A DNA stretch of 64,000 bases from Treponema sp. (GCA_017651065.1 JAGCDP010000016.1:19762-83761); one strand, 5' to 3'; positions 47,374 through 55,711 are shown, numbered from the stretch's first letter. Notes: generated from the letters alone by a model not told the origin. Made by a program: numbers and translations.

Positions 47374-47538
47374 TTATTTATAATCCTCCTCAATTTTATC
47401 AGGTAACTCAAGGTCTTCTTTCCATGATGAATCCTCAAGAAAATCTTTTGCTCCGTCTTTGAGCTTAACTGTTCGTGTAAAATCAATATCTTTCATTTTG
47501 TTTTTTGCAGCTGGCAATTCCCGTTTTTGTATATCCAT
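47374..47538 (-). CDS. Small hypothetical protein, 54 residues
   Basis: The ATG frame begins MDIQKRELPAAKNKMKDIDF and ends LPDKIEEDYK: a soluble, highly charged peptide with no hydrophobic segment. There is no strong ribosome-binding site, but the frame is intact and natural in composition. It lies between the two small-RNA elements, on the same strand as the putative toxin and directly upstream of it, so it could share its transcript. No family is recognised. Confidence 0.4.
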   Translation of the reverse strand: MDIQKRELPAAKNKMKDIDFTRTVKLKDGAKDFLEDSSWKEDLELPDKIEEDYK

Positions 47539-47562
47539 AATCGTTTATTCTTTTTTAATTTA

Positions 47563-47632
47563 AGGTGAAATTTTTGCACCTCAAGTTAGTGTTTGATGTA
47601 ATAATTTGTGGTCGAAAAATTCAACCGCAAAT
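47563..47632. other. Two short intergenic stem-loops
   Basis: AGGTG / CACCT around a 9-nt loop (about 47563-47581), and TTTGTGGT / ACCGCAAA around an 11-nt loop (about 47606-47632, one G-U pair). Both lie between the 54-residue frame and the second small-RNA element. Function unknown. Confidence 0.4.
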
Positions 47633-47647
47633 ATTGGAATAAAATCC

Positions 47648-47676
47648 TTGCTTTTTCCCCACAAGTGGGTTATAGT
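47648..47676 (+). promoter_or_regulatory. Consensus sigma-70 promoter of small RNA, copy 2
   Basis: TTGCTT (47648-47653), 17 bp, TATAGT (47671-47676). The region matches copy 1 closely, including AAGTGGGTTATAGTA. Confidence 0.65.
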
Positions 47677-47683
47677 ATTAAAA

Positions 47684-47782
47684 GAAAGGCATTCGCAGAA
47701 AGCGTCTTGCCTCCAAGTTAAAGGATTATCCTTACGGACAAAACCCGCCTTGTGGCCTAAACACTCGGCGGGCTATTTTTTT
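47684..47782 (+). ncRNA. Putative antitoxin small RNA, copy 2
   Basis: A diverged copy of the first RNA. The 5' part (AAAGGCATTCGCAGAAAGCG, then TCTTGCCTCC) is identical to copy 1. The middle hairpin differs (AAGGAT-T-ATCCTT), and the terminator stem is shortened to CCCGCC / GGCGGG before a seven-T run. Only GCCTCC of the 9-nt anti-Shine-Dalgarno segment remains. Conservation of promoter, 5' region and terminator suggests the RNA may still be made. Confidence 0.5.
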
Positions 47783-47812
47783 ATTCTACGTTTCTTCTTC
47801 CGTCTGCGGTAT
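47773..47812 (-). pseudogene. Remnant of the small toxin gene (C-terminal tail only)
   Basis: The frame RRRKKKRRIKK-stop is preserved next to the second small RNA, but the segment that in copy 1 encodes the hydrophobic helix, start and Shine-Dalgarno is missing. The sequence passes directly from the Arg codons into GAATTTCGGAGG, the toxin-leader sequence. About 120 bp have been deleted. Confidence 0.65.
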
Positions 47813-47865
47813 CGAATTTCGGAGGTAAGACCGCCATTAACTGCGAATGCCAATTAATTACTATT

Positions 47866-49389
47866 TCATAGCCCCTTGTAAAATTCGTAGAAATCGTCAT
47901 TTATGAACAGGGCTTTTGCAATGTCTTCATTCGCAGACAAAAATTCTAACTTCATACGAAAAATTGGATAATATCGTTCTAGTGCATCTGAATGTGAATT
48001 AAAATAATCAATTGCATGGTGCCAGTCTATATCACGAACTGGGAACTGTTTATGTAAATCTATTAATTCATAGATTTGTTCTGTTGTTTCTTTTGTTTCG
48101 AGTTCTTTGAATTCTTTATCTGCTAAGCGTTTTTTATTTGATTTCATTGCCGCTTTGATTTCTTTCATCAGGTAAGGGGCTATTTTATCACCAGTTTTAT
48201 AATACATAAGGTTAATTGAAAAAATAATGTCATATTTTTCTTCGCCTTTAAATATGTAGTAATTATCTTTATTACAGTATTTCTTTAAACGTGGTATGAG
48301 AGAATCTTCGTCTTTGATTTTTTCTTTTAGAAAGCTTTTTACATCAATATAGTTTCCGAAATATTTTGATAACTCATTTTCATAATCATCAAAAGTATAA
48401 GGCCTTGAAAGATCTAAAGCCTCAGGACCAAATAAAGAGCAACGGAATTCCCAAGAAAAACCACGAACATTATTGCCTTTAGGATCTCTGGTAATACCTA
48501 AGAACATAGATAAACTATCCTTATTATTCTCAATTTTAAATATCAATTCTAAGAATTTTAAAGATTCCTCTTTTGGATTCTTAAATGAAATATAAGAAAA
48601 TAAATCTTTAAAATCAAATCCATAAGATAAATATGCTTTTAGTTTTTCTTCAAAATTATAATCATCAACAGCGCAATCTTTGAATCGGTTTTTCCAATAT
48701 TGGTTTATTATTTTTTTATCAAATTTTTCTTCTATAAATTTTTTATATTTTACATCAATTTCTCCAAGATAAGCCTTTTCCATAAGAAATATTTTTTGCA
48801 TATCTGAAATTTCAATTGTTTTCACAATTTCATACAACCTATTGTAATCACAGCGGGCAGGAAGGACTATTGGTTTTTTGAGATACTTGTTTACAAGTTT
48901 GACTGCACTTTCACAGTTGTGCTTGTTTATATCTCCATATATATAAAATTTTTCCTTTAACTTACTTTCTACAAAACATAGAATTGCTAAAAGTCTGATA
49001 AAATAGGCACCTCCCCAGGTTTTTCTAGCATAAGTGTCAATTTGATCATCAAACTGTCTGGAATTTGCAGGTCCATTACTTTCTATTTCCCAAAGAATAG
49101 CTGGTCCGGCCTTTTCGTTATAATCGTCTATTTCTCGTTCAAGACGGAAATATTCTCCATCCGTCATATGATTATATTCTCCGCAGGCAAGCCAGAAATG
49201 CCGTTTCTTTCCATGCTCTTCATCAGTTTTTTCTTTTACTTTGCAATATGCATAGGCTCGTACTCCTTTGTAATAAAACTTGTCCCAGTCAGCAAGGTTC
49301 AGTTTATCAGCCAAAACAAGAGTTTCTTTATAAACTTTGTCCCATTCCTTTTGTGTTACTGATTTTGAAATTGAATAGCAAATATACAT
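47866..49389 (-). CDS. Hypothetical protein, 507 residues
   Basis: No family recognised. The protein is soluble, rich in Lys, Glu, Tyr and Asp, and lacks a signal peptide or membrane helix. The N-terminal 150 residues contain several Trp/Tyr-rich segments (WDKFYYKGVRAYAYCKVKEK, KRHFWLACGEYNHM); the rest is mainly helical. No Walker or nuclease motif is evident. It diverges from an XRE/Panacea-like regulator across a 167-bp AT-rich promoter region and ends next to the small-RNA element, so it belongs to an accessory island. A defence or toxin role is possible but only from context. Confidence 0.7.
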   Translation of the reverse strand: MYICYSISKSVTQKEWDKVYKETLVLADKLNLADWDKFYYKGVRAYAYCKVKEKTDEEHGKKRHFWLACGEYNHMTDGEYFRLEREIDDYNEKAGPAILWEIESNGPANSRQFDDQIDTYARKTWGGAYFIRLLAILCFVESKLKEKFYIYGDINKHNCESAVKLVNKYLKKPIVLPARCDYNRLYEIVKTIEISDMQKIFLMEKAYLGEIDVKYKKFIEEKFDKKIINQYWKNRFKDCAVDDYNFEEKLKAYLSYGFDFKDLFSYISFKNPKEESLKFLELIFKIENNKDSLSMFLGITRDPKGNNVRGFSWEFRCSLFGPEALDLSRPYTFDDYENELSKYFGNYIDVKSFLKEKIKDEDSLIPRLKKYCNKDNYYIFKGEEKYDIIFSINLMYYKTGDKIAPYLMKEIKAAMKSNKKRLADKEFKELETKETTEQIYELIDLHKQFPVRDIDWHHAIDYFNSHSDALERYYPIFRMKLEFLSANEDIAKALFINDDFYEFYKGL

Positions 49390-49521
49390 TCTTACAAATC
49401 CTCCTTTATTTTTGTGTATAGTAAACTGTACAAAAGGTTGTGTAAGTATAAGAATAGTACTATAATTTGTAAAAGTAAAGTTAAAAGTGTAAAATAATTG
49501 CTTTTTTTGAAAAATATATAC

Positions 49522-49541
49522 TTTTCATAACATTTTTCATA
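49522..49541. promoter_or_regulatory. Direct repeats before the XRE regulator
   Basis: TTTTCATA occurs at 49522-49529 and again at 49534-49541 with a 12-bp period, about 20 bp before the regulator's ATG. It is a plausible autoregulatory site for the HTH protein in the divergent promoter region. Confidence 0.3.
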
Positions 49542-49556
49542 GTTTATAATAATTTT

Positions 49557-50150
49557 ATGAATATTTTGAAATTATTACGCGAACGAAATAAATTTACTCA
49601 GGAATTTGTTGCTAATAAACTGGGGGTTACGCGTCAATCTTATATCAGATATGAAACAGGGGAGGTTGAACTTACTGCATCTGCGATTCGTGTCCTTGCA
49701 AATTTATATCAGATTGAATATAGAAATATTATTGATGGAATCATGCCGGAAGACACGGTAGTTTATATGAGTAGAAGAAATCATGATGTGGAAAAATTCC
49801 GACAGATTGTTCTATATACATTGCAAGCAGCTGGTGATCTGGTTTATCTTACACAGACAGATTTTTATAAACTGATTTATCTTATTCATAAAGATTTTTA
49901 TGAGCAATATTTGGTTCAGCTGACTTCTCTATATTATCCGGAGCAATCACTTACAGAAGGTCTTTCTATTTATGCGAATGAAATTTCTAAAATGGCAGAG
50001 GAAAACCTTATAGAATTTATAAATACTTCAATTCACAAAGGACAAGCCAAAAAGATAATTCCATTAACACGTTCTAATCTGAATTACCTTACAGGCACCG
50101 AAGTTTGCTTTTTGCATCGTGAATTTGCCAGATATTCTACCGAATTTTAG
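49557..50150 (+). CDS. XRE-family HTH protein with Panacea-like (DUF4065) domain
   Basis: A 197-residue protein. Residues 3-60 are a classic lambda-repressor HTH (LRERNKFTQEFVANKLGVTR, then YIRYETGEVEL). Residues about 78-190 resemble the Panacea/SocA antitoxin domain: VLYTLQAAGDLVYLTQTDFYKLIYLIHKDFYEQY and the C-terminal KKIIPLTRSNLNYLTGTEV. Panacea domains act as antitoxins for diverse toxins and are often fused to DNA-binding domains. No cognate toxin gene follows in the same direction; the nearest candidate is the divergent 507-residue protein. The domain call is by pattern and needs a profile search. Confidence 0.7.
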   Translation: MNILKLLRERNKFTQEFVANKLGVTRQSYIRYETGEVELTASAIRVLANLYQIEYRNIIDGIMPEDTVVYMSRRNHDVEKFRQIVLYTLQAAGDLVYLTQTDFYKLIYLIHKDFYEQYLVQLTSLYYPEQSLTEGLSIYANEISKMAEENLIEFINTSIHKGQAKKIIPLTRSNLNYLTGTEVCFLHREFARYSTEF

Positions 50151-50251
50151 CAAACTCCCACACTAGTATACAAGTTTTTCTTGAGATTTTGCGCGGTTCG
50201 TGTTATTATAAAAATAACGAAAGATTTACTATTTTTGGGAGACTTAGTGCT

Positions 50252-51358
50252 ATGGAAATGACACTCAGGTGGTACGGAACGGGGTTTGATTCAGTTACTT
50301 TGCAGCAGATTCGTCAGGTGCCGGGGGTGCACGGGGTTATTACAACCTTATATGATTCTGTTCCCGGAGACGCATGGGAACTTAGTGCAATTCAAAAAAT
50401 CAAAAAAGAAGTTGAAGACGTAGGCCTTAAGATTGCCGGTATTGAAAGTGTAAATATTCACGATGACATTAAAATCGGTGGCGGCGACCGTGATAAATAC
50501 ATAGAAAACTACATAAAAACACTGGAGCGGCTGGGGCAGGAAGACATTCACATGGTCTGCTACAACTTTATGCCTGTTTTTGACTGGACCCGCAGTGAGC
50601 TTGCACGTGTTTGCGAAGATGGTTCAACAGTTCTTGCTTACAACTCAAAGGCTGTAGATGCAATCAAACCGGAAGAAATGTTCGGTTCGATTGACAAGGA
50701 TTCAAACGGCTTTATTCTTCCTGGCTGGGAACCGGAACGCATGGCACGCGTAAAAGAGCTTTTTGAAATGTACAAAGACATCACTAACGAAAAACTCTTT
50801 GACAATCTTGTTTACTTCTTAAAAGCAATCATGCCTGTTTGCGACAAATACAATATCGATATGGCAATTCACCCTGATGATCCTGCATGGCCTGTATTCG
50901 GGCTTCCACGAATCATCACCTGTCAGGAAAATGTTGTACGCATGCTCAAGGCTGTTGATAATCCTCATAACGGATTGACCTTCTGTACAGGCTCGTACGG
51001 AACTAACCGCAAAAACGACCTTTGTGAAATGATTAAGGCTGCAACAGGCCGCATTCACTTTGCACATATCCGTAACTTAAAGTTCAATACTGCAATTGAT
51101 GATCCTGTTCAGGATTTCCAGGAATCGGCACACCTTTCTGCTGCCGGAACTTTTGATATGTTCAAGATTGTTCGCACTCTTTATGAAACAGGCTTTGATG
51201 GAGTAATCAGGCCAGACCACGGACGAATGATCTGGGGTGAAAAAGCAATGCCAGGTTATGGTTTATATGACCGCGCTTTAGGTGCCGCATATTTGAACGG
51301 CCTTTGGGAAGCCTGTGAAAAGACAATAGATAGAAGTGGAGTGAAACTTTATAAATGA
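50252..51358 (+). CDS. uxuA: Mannonate dehydratase
   Basis: A TIM-barrel enzyme that dehydrates D-mannonate to 2-keto-3-deoxygluconate in glucuronate breakdown. The start at 50252 gives MEMTLRWYGTGFDSVTLQQI, the normal UxuA N-terminus, and has GGGAG upstream; the frame extends 63 bp further upstream without a family match. Key segments are GIESVNIHDDIKIG, CYNFMPVFDWTR, AIHPDDPAWPVFGLPR and RIHFAHIRNLK, with His, Cys and Asp residues for Mn/Fe binding. It is the first gene of uxuA-GNAT-uxuB. Its stop overlaps the next start (ATGA). Confidence 0.95.
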   Translation: MEMTLRWYGTGFDSVTLQQIRQVPGVHGVITTLYDSVPGDAWELSAIQKIKKEVEDVGLKIAGIESVNIHDDIKIGGGDRDKYIENYIKTLERLGQEDIHMVCYNFMPVFDWTRSELARVCEDGSTVLAYNSKAVDAIKPEEMFGSIDKDSNGFILPGWEPERMARVKELFEMYKDITNEKLFDNLVYFLKAIMPVCDKYNIDMAIHPDDPAWPVFGLPRIITCQENVVRMLKAVDNPHNGLTFCTGSYGTNRKNDLCEMIKAATGRIHFAHIRNLKFNTAIDDPVQDFQESAHLSAAGTFDMFKIVRTLYETGFDGVIRPDHGRMIWGEKAMPGYGLYDRALGAAYLNGLWEACEKTIDRSGVKLYK

Positions 51359-51870
51359 CAGTACCAGTTTTAGAAACCGAACGACTTATTCTACGCCCGC
51401 TCACAATGGATGACCTTGATGCTGTTTTTAAATGGGCAGGGGACCCGCGCGTAAATAAATATATGATTTATCCTCTTTATAAAAACAAGGAAGAAGGCAT
51501 TGAATGGCTCAAAAGCTTGTACCAGGATGATGATAAAAAAGACTTCGGATTTGTGTTCAAAGAAACAGGCGAGCTTATTGGTAGCGGTGGAATCTATTAT
51601 CATCCTGAGCGAGGCTTGTGGAGCATAGGCTACAACCTTGCCTACGACTACTGGAACCGCGGATTTACTACAGAAGCAATGGAAAAGATTATTGAATGGG
51701 GCCGGCAGGAATTAGGTGTAAAAGAAGTTGCCGCAACCTTTGCAGTAGAAAACGTTGGTTCACGCCGCGTAATGGAAAAGCTGGGCATGACCTTCCTGGA
51801 GGACCATGACTACACAAAATTAGACGGAAGTGAGACTTTTACCGCTAAAACATATCATAAGGTGTTATAA
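51355..51870 (+). CDS. GNAT acetyltransferase (RimJ/RimL type)
   Basis: A 171-residue GCN5-related N-acetyltransferase. It has ETERLILRPLTMDDLDAVFK at the N-terminus, IGYNLAYDYWNRGFTTEAM for the acetyl-CoA pyrophosphate loop (R/Q-x-x-G-x-G/A variant) and AVENVGSRRVMEKLGM near the C-terminus, all typical of the RimJ/RimL subfamily. The acceptor could be a protein N-terminus or a small amine. It is translationally coupled to uxuA (4-bp overlap) and lies one base before uxuB, yet it has no known role in uronate catabolism. Confidence 0.88.
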   Translation: MTVPVLETERLILRPLTMDDLDAVFKWAGDPRVNKYMIYPLYKNKEEGIEWLKSLYQDDDKKDFGFVFKETGELIGSGGIYYHPERGLWSIGYNLAYDYWNRGFTTEAMEKIIEWGRQELGVKEVAATFAVENVGSRRVMEKLGMTFLEDHDYTKLDGSETFTAKTYHKVL

Positions 51871-51871
51871 A

Positions 51872-53449
51872 ATGAAACTTACAAAACAAGGAATCACAAA
51901 TACAGCAGAATGGGAAAGTAAAGGTTATTCCCTTCCAAAATTCGACCGTGAAAAGGTAGAAGCTGCAACAAAAGCAGAACCTTTCTGGATTCACTTTGGT
52001 GCCGGTAATATTTTCCGTGCGTTCCAGGCTAATGTTGTTCAGAATCTTTTGAATGATGGTGTGCTTGACCGAGGCCTTGTTGTTGCAGAAGGCTATGATT
52101 ACGAAATCATAGAAAAGATGTACCGTCCTCACGACAATATTGGAGCGCTTGTTACATTAAAATCCAGCGGCTCTGTAGAAAAAACTGTTGTTGGTTCTAT
52201 TATGGAAGCCCTTGCTGCAGACACAGAAAACGAAGCAGACTGGGCACGACTCCTTGAAATATTCCGTGAGCCTTCGCTTCAGATGGTAACATTTACAATT
52301 ACAGAAAAAGGCTACCTGCTGCGTAATGCAAGCGGTGTTATGATGCCTGGTGTAGAAGATGATTTTGCTGCCGGACCTGTTCTTCCAAAATCATATATCG
52401 GAAAGGTTGTAACGCTTCTTCATGCGCGCTACACAAACAACGAGCTTCCGATTGCAATGGTTAGCATGGATAACTGTTCTCACAACGGAGACAAACTTTA
52501 TGCTGCCGTAAAGGAATTTGCAGAAGAATGGGAAAATCGTGGTGTCTGCAAACCGGGATTCCTTGCATATGTAAATAATCCAAATAAGGTAAGTTTCCCT
52601 TGGACAATGATAGATAAAATCACTCCGCGTCCTGATGCTAAAATTGAAAAGATTCTTGCCGACGACGGAATTGAACAACTTGAACCTGTAATCACTTCTA
52701 AAAAAACTTACGTGGCTCCTTTTGTAAATGCAGAAGAGTGCCAGTATCTTGTTATAGAAGATGCTTTCCCGAACGGACGCCCTGAACTTGAAAAGGCAAG
52801 CCTTTACTTTACAGACCGCGCCACTGTAGACAAAGTAGAAAAAATGAAGGTGTGTACATGCCTTAATCCTCTTCATACTTTCCTTGCTGTAAGTGGCTGC
52901 TTACTCGGCTATACTTTGATTGCAGATGAAATGAAAGATCCGGATCTTCTGCGCCTTGTAAAACGTCTCGGCTATGAAGAAGGCCTTCCTGTAGTAGTAG
53001 ACCCCGGCATAATCAAACCGCGGGACTTTATTGACGAAGTTGTAAATATCCGTATTCCTAATCCGTTTATGCCTGACACTCCTCAGCGAATTGCCTGCGA
53101 TACTTCACAAAAGCTCAGCATCCGTTTCGGAGAAACAATCAAAGGTTATCTTGCACGCCCGGACCTTGATGTTGCATCCCTTAAAGTAGTGCCTCTTGTA
53201 TTTGCGCTGTGGCTCCGTTACCTGCAAGCAATTGACGACAAGGGAAATGCCTTTGAACTAAGTCCTGATCCTGCAATAACTGCGGTCCCTGAGCTTGTCG
53301 AAGGGCAACAGCTTGATGCATTCCTCCACCGCACCGATATCTTTGGCGTAGACCTTTTTGAAGCAGGACTTGCTCCTAAAGTAAAAGAATACTTTAATCA
53401 GCTTACTGCCGGTAATGGTGCTGTCCGAAAGCTTCTTCAATCATTGTAG
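51872..53449 (+). CDS. uxuB: Fructuronate reductase / mannitol dehydrogenase family
   Basis: The start at 51872 follows AAGGTG by seven bases; the longer frame overlaps the GNAT gene without a ribosome-binding site. The protein is about 525 residues. The NAD-binding start is WIHFGAGNIFRAFQANVV, and the conserved lysine/asparagine active-site segment appears as MKVCTCLNPLHTFLAVSGCLLGY. With uxuA next to it, reduction of fructuronate to mannonate is the likely reaction, although long-chain polyol dehydrogenases look alike. Residues about 471-477 (VPELVEG) come from an in-frame family A repeat. The 3' end overlaps the convergent EEP gene by 13 bp. Confidence 0.9.
   Translation: MKLTKQGITNTAEWESKGYSLPKFDREKVEAATKAEPFWIHFGAGNIFRAFQANVVQNLLNDGVLDRGLVVAEGYDYEIIEKMYRPHDNIGALVTLKSSGSVEKTVVGSIMEALAADTENEADWARLLEIFREPSLQMVTFTITEKGYLLRNASGVMMPGVEDDFAAGPVLPKSYIGKVVTLLHARYTNNELPIAMVSMDNCSHNGDKLYAAVKEFAEEWENRGVCKPGFLAYVNNPNKVSFPWTMIDKITPRPDAKIEKILADDGIEQLEPVITSKKTYVAPFVNAEECQYLVIEDAFPNGRPELEKASLYFTDRATVDKVEKMKVCTCLNPLHTFLAVSGCLLGYTLIADEMKDPDLLRLVKRLGYEEGLPVVVDPGIIKPRDFIDEVVNIRIPNPFMPDTPQRIACDTSQKLSIRFGETIKGYLARPDLDVASLKVVPLVFALWLRYLQAIDDKGNAFELSPDPAITAVPELVEGQQLDAFLHRTDIFGVDLFEAGLAPKVKEYFNQLTAGNGAVRKLLQSL
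53284..53306 (+). repeat. Interspersed palindromic repeat, family A, inside uxuB
   Basis: The copy begins GGTCCCTGAGCTTGTCGAAG and ends GGC. It is read in frame as VPELVEG in the C-terminal helical domain of the dehydrogenase. Confidence 0.85.
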
Positions 53450-54471
53450 AATTTCAATACTGCATAAAGCGGCAGATGATCAGACCAGCCTTGTCCTGAA
53501 TAAAGTTTATATGGAACAGGGTAACCTGCTTCTGAAGCCCACGGACTTACGGCAGAAGGGTAGAATGCAGTTTTCTGAATTTCACCCAAAAGCATAATGT
53601 TATCTATATGTTCCCATTCGTTATCATAAAAATAACTTCCCTTCGCAGAAGTGTAATTTCCGCTTGATGTAAACCAGAGTGATTTTACACTCACAAAATC
53701 TGTAAATCCAAAGCCGGCAAAGCGGATTATTGTATTGCCTTTATCCGTCTGGTCAAAGCTGCAGACAAAATCTTTTGCATCGCGGTTAAAATCACCACAA
53801 ATTAAAACTGCAGGTGAATCGGGGTTCTGCTGTAATTCGCTGAGCCTTTTTCCAAGAATATTTTCCTGCCAGTCGCGCCATATTTCTGTTTCGACTTCTC
53901 CACCAGATTTTGATTTCCAGTGATTTGCCAAAATTATAAGCTGATTTTTTTCTATGCTTGCCTGAGCTTCTAAAATGTAACGGGTAACCGGCTGGTCTGT
54001 GCTGTGAATGCGGATATCCATAGAATGGGTTTTTACATTGCTCAACGGGTAGCGCGAAAGAATTCCTATCCCGATTGCAGTTCCTTCTTCTTTTGCAAAC
54101 ACAGAATAATTCCAGAATTTTTTTTGATTCCAGTTGTGCCCGCTGCCTGCCAGCTGATTACTTATATCATAGAAGATTTCTTCTTTTTCCATTTCTTCAA
54201 AAACGTAAATGTCGGCATCTGTTTTTGTAATGAATTCGCAAAGCCGTTCCAGCCGCACCTTGTAGGTCTGCGTGTTCCAGTCTGCAGATTTTTGATATTC
54301 CTTGTACTCACAGCCATCTTTTGTGCCGTCAAAGAAAGTCTGCAGGTTCCAGTTTGCCACAGAAACTTGTGTGCAGTCTCCAAAAGAAGCCATTTCTTCT
54401 GCAAGATTCCCTGTACACGAACAGAACATAATCCCCGCCGCCAGCAGCAGCATAACATGTAATTGTTTCAT
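53437..54471 (-). CDS. Endonuclease/exonuclease/phosphatase-family lipoprotein
   Basis: A 344-residue exported protein whose signal peptide (MLLLAAGIMFCSC) ends in a lipobox, so it is probably lipid-anchored. EEP-fold motifs in order: VANWNLQTFF, VFEEMEKEE (metal Glu), LANHWKSKSGG, ICGDFNRDAKDF (catalytic Asp-x-Asn), IDNIMLLG and WSDHLPLYA (catalytic Asp-His). It may cleave extracellular nucleic acids or phosphodiesters; the substrate is not deducible. It is transcribed alone. Its 3' end overlaps uxuB. Confidence 0.85.
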   Translation of the reverse strand: MKQLHVMLLLAAGIMFCSCTGNLAEEMASFGDCTQVSVANWNLQTFFDGTKDGCEYKEYQKSADWNTQTYKVRLERLCEFITKTDADIYVFEEMEKEEIFYDISNQLAGSGHNWNQKKFWNYSVFAKEEGTAIGIGILSRYPLSNVKTHSMDIRIHSTDQPVTRYILEAQASIEKNQLIILANHWKSKSGGEVETEIWRDWQENILGKRLSELQQNPDSPAVLICGDFNRDAKDFVCSFDQTDKGNTIIRFAGFGFTDFVSVKSLWFTSSGNYTSAKGSYFYDNEWEHIDNIMLLGEIQKTAFYPSAVSPWASEAGYPVPYKLYSGQGWSDHLPLYAVLKFYND

Positions 54472-54506
54472 AATACCTTCCTCGAATAAAAATTCTTATA
54501 CTATAG

Positions 54507-54527
54507 TTAACAAAAAAATTTTGTTAA
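54507..54527. promoter_or_regulatory. 9-bp perfect inverted repeat between ychF and the EEP gene
   Basis: TTAACAAAA and TTTTGTTAA are separated by AAA. It lies upstream of the EEP lipoprotein gene and downstream of ychF (both minus strand). It could be an operator or a weak AT-type terminator of ychF. Confidence 0.4.
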
Positions 54528-54580
54528 AAGAGGAAGTTTTTTGAGAAAAAAGTTGAAAAAAAGTGAGTTGGTGCCAGAAA

Positions 54581-55711
54581 TTACACGTTGAACTTAAAGA
54601 AAAGCACGTCGCCGTCCTGAACAACGTATTCTTTTCCTTCCTGGCGGTACTTTCCTGCAGCTTTGATTGCAGCTTCGTCCTTATACTGACGCAGGTCATC
54701 AATTGTATAAGCTTCTGCCTTTATAAAGCCCTTTTCAAAGTCTGTGTGGATTACACCTGCAGCTTTTGGAGCCTTATCACCTGCGTGAATTGTCCATGCA
54801 CGGCATTCATCTGGTCCGCCTGTAAAGAAGGTGCGGAGTCCCATCAAATGGTAGGTTTTTCGTGCAAGAACTGCAAGACCGCTTTCTGTAAGACCAACGC
54901 TTTCCATAAAGTCTTTGCGGTCATTAGGGTCGTCAATTTCTGCAAGGTCTGCTTCGAACTTTCCGCAGATTACTACAACTTCTGAATGTTCTTCATCGGC
55001 GTATTTGCGGACAACTTCTACATATTTGTTTGTCTGTTCTGCAATAGAATCTTCATCAACGTTTGCTACATAAATTGTAGGCTTCATTGTAAGAAGGAAC
55101 ATATCGTAAAGAGCAGTGCGTTCATCATCAGTCAAATCAGCTGTGCGGGCGCATTTTCCGTCCTGGAGTAATGGCTTAATTTTTGCAACAGCGCTTATCC
55201 ATGGAGCATATTTTTTTTCTTCTTCTTTTCCAAGTGAGCGGATGGCACGTGTAACCTTGTCCTGGCGTGCTTCGATTGTGTTCAAGTCTGCCTGGCAAAG
55301 TTCCCAGTTGATTGTAAGAATATCGCTTTCCGGGTCAATTGGTGCAGCTTCGTTTGCATTGTCGCGAACGTGCATAATATCAGGATTATCAAAACAGCGT
55401 ACTACATGAGCAATTACAGAGCATTCACGGATATTTGCAAGGAACTTGTTTCCAAGACCTTCACCGTTACTTGCACCCTTAATGAGTCCTGCAATATCAA
55501 CAAACTTTACGCTTGCAGGAGTCTTCTTTTTTGGATTATGGATGCTTGCCAAAAAGTCCAGACGTTCATCAGGAAGATCTACAATACCAATGTTAGGATC
55601 AATTGTACAAAACGGAAAATTCTCTGCCGCAGCAGGAGCCGCAGTCAAAGCCGAAAAAATAGTAGATTTTCCAACATTAGGAAGTCCAACAATTCCACAT
55701 TCAAGTGCCAT
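54581..55711 (-). CDS. ychF: Ribosome-associated GTPase/ATPase YchF
   Basis: A 376-residue Obg-family P-loop protein. G1 is GLPNVGKST (9-17), G3 appears as DIAGLIKGAS, and the G4 position reads NVDE rather than NKxD, as usual for YchF, which prefers ATP. A coiled-coil insertion follows, then a C-terminal TGS domain (TFFTGGPDECRAWTIHAGDK onward), ending FFKFNV. It binds ribosomes and is linked to translation and stress adaptation. The ribosome-binding site is GAGGT. A repeat-containing gap separates it from the upstream HD-GYP gene. Confidence 0.96.
   Translation of the reverse strand: MALECGIVGLPNVGKSTIFSALTAAPAAAENFPFCTIDPNIGIVDLPDERLDFLASIHNPKKKTPASVKFVDIAGLIKGASNGEGLGNKFLANIRECSVIAHVVRCFDNPDIMHVRDNANEAAPIDPESDILTINWELCQADLNTIEARQDKVTRAIRSLGKEEEKKYAPWISAVAKIKPLLQDGKCARTADLTDDERTALYDMFLLTMKPTIYVANVDEDSIAEQTNKYVEVVRKYADEEHSEVVVICGKFEADLAEIDDPNDRKDFMESVGLTESGLAVLARKTYHLMGLRTFFTGGPDECRAWTIHAGDKAPKAAGVIHTDFEKGFIKAEAYTIDDLRQYKDEAAIKAAGKYRQEGKEYVVQDGDVLFFKFNV

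Noticed and set aside
47606..47857. An 83-codon plus-strand frame across the second small-RNA element
   Set aside because: It is rich in Lys/Ser/Arg/Phe with no family resemblance, and it runs through a promoter, an RNA and a terminator that are also present in copy 1, where this frame is not maintained.
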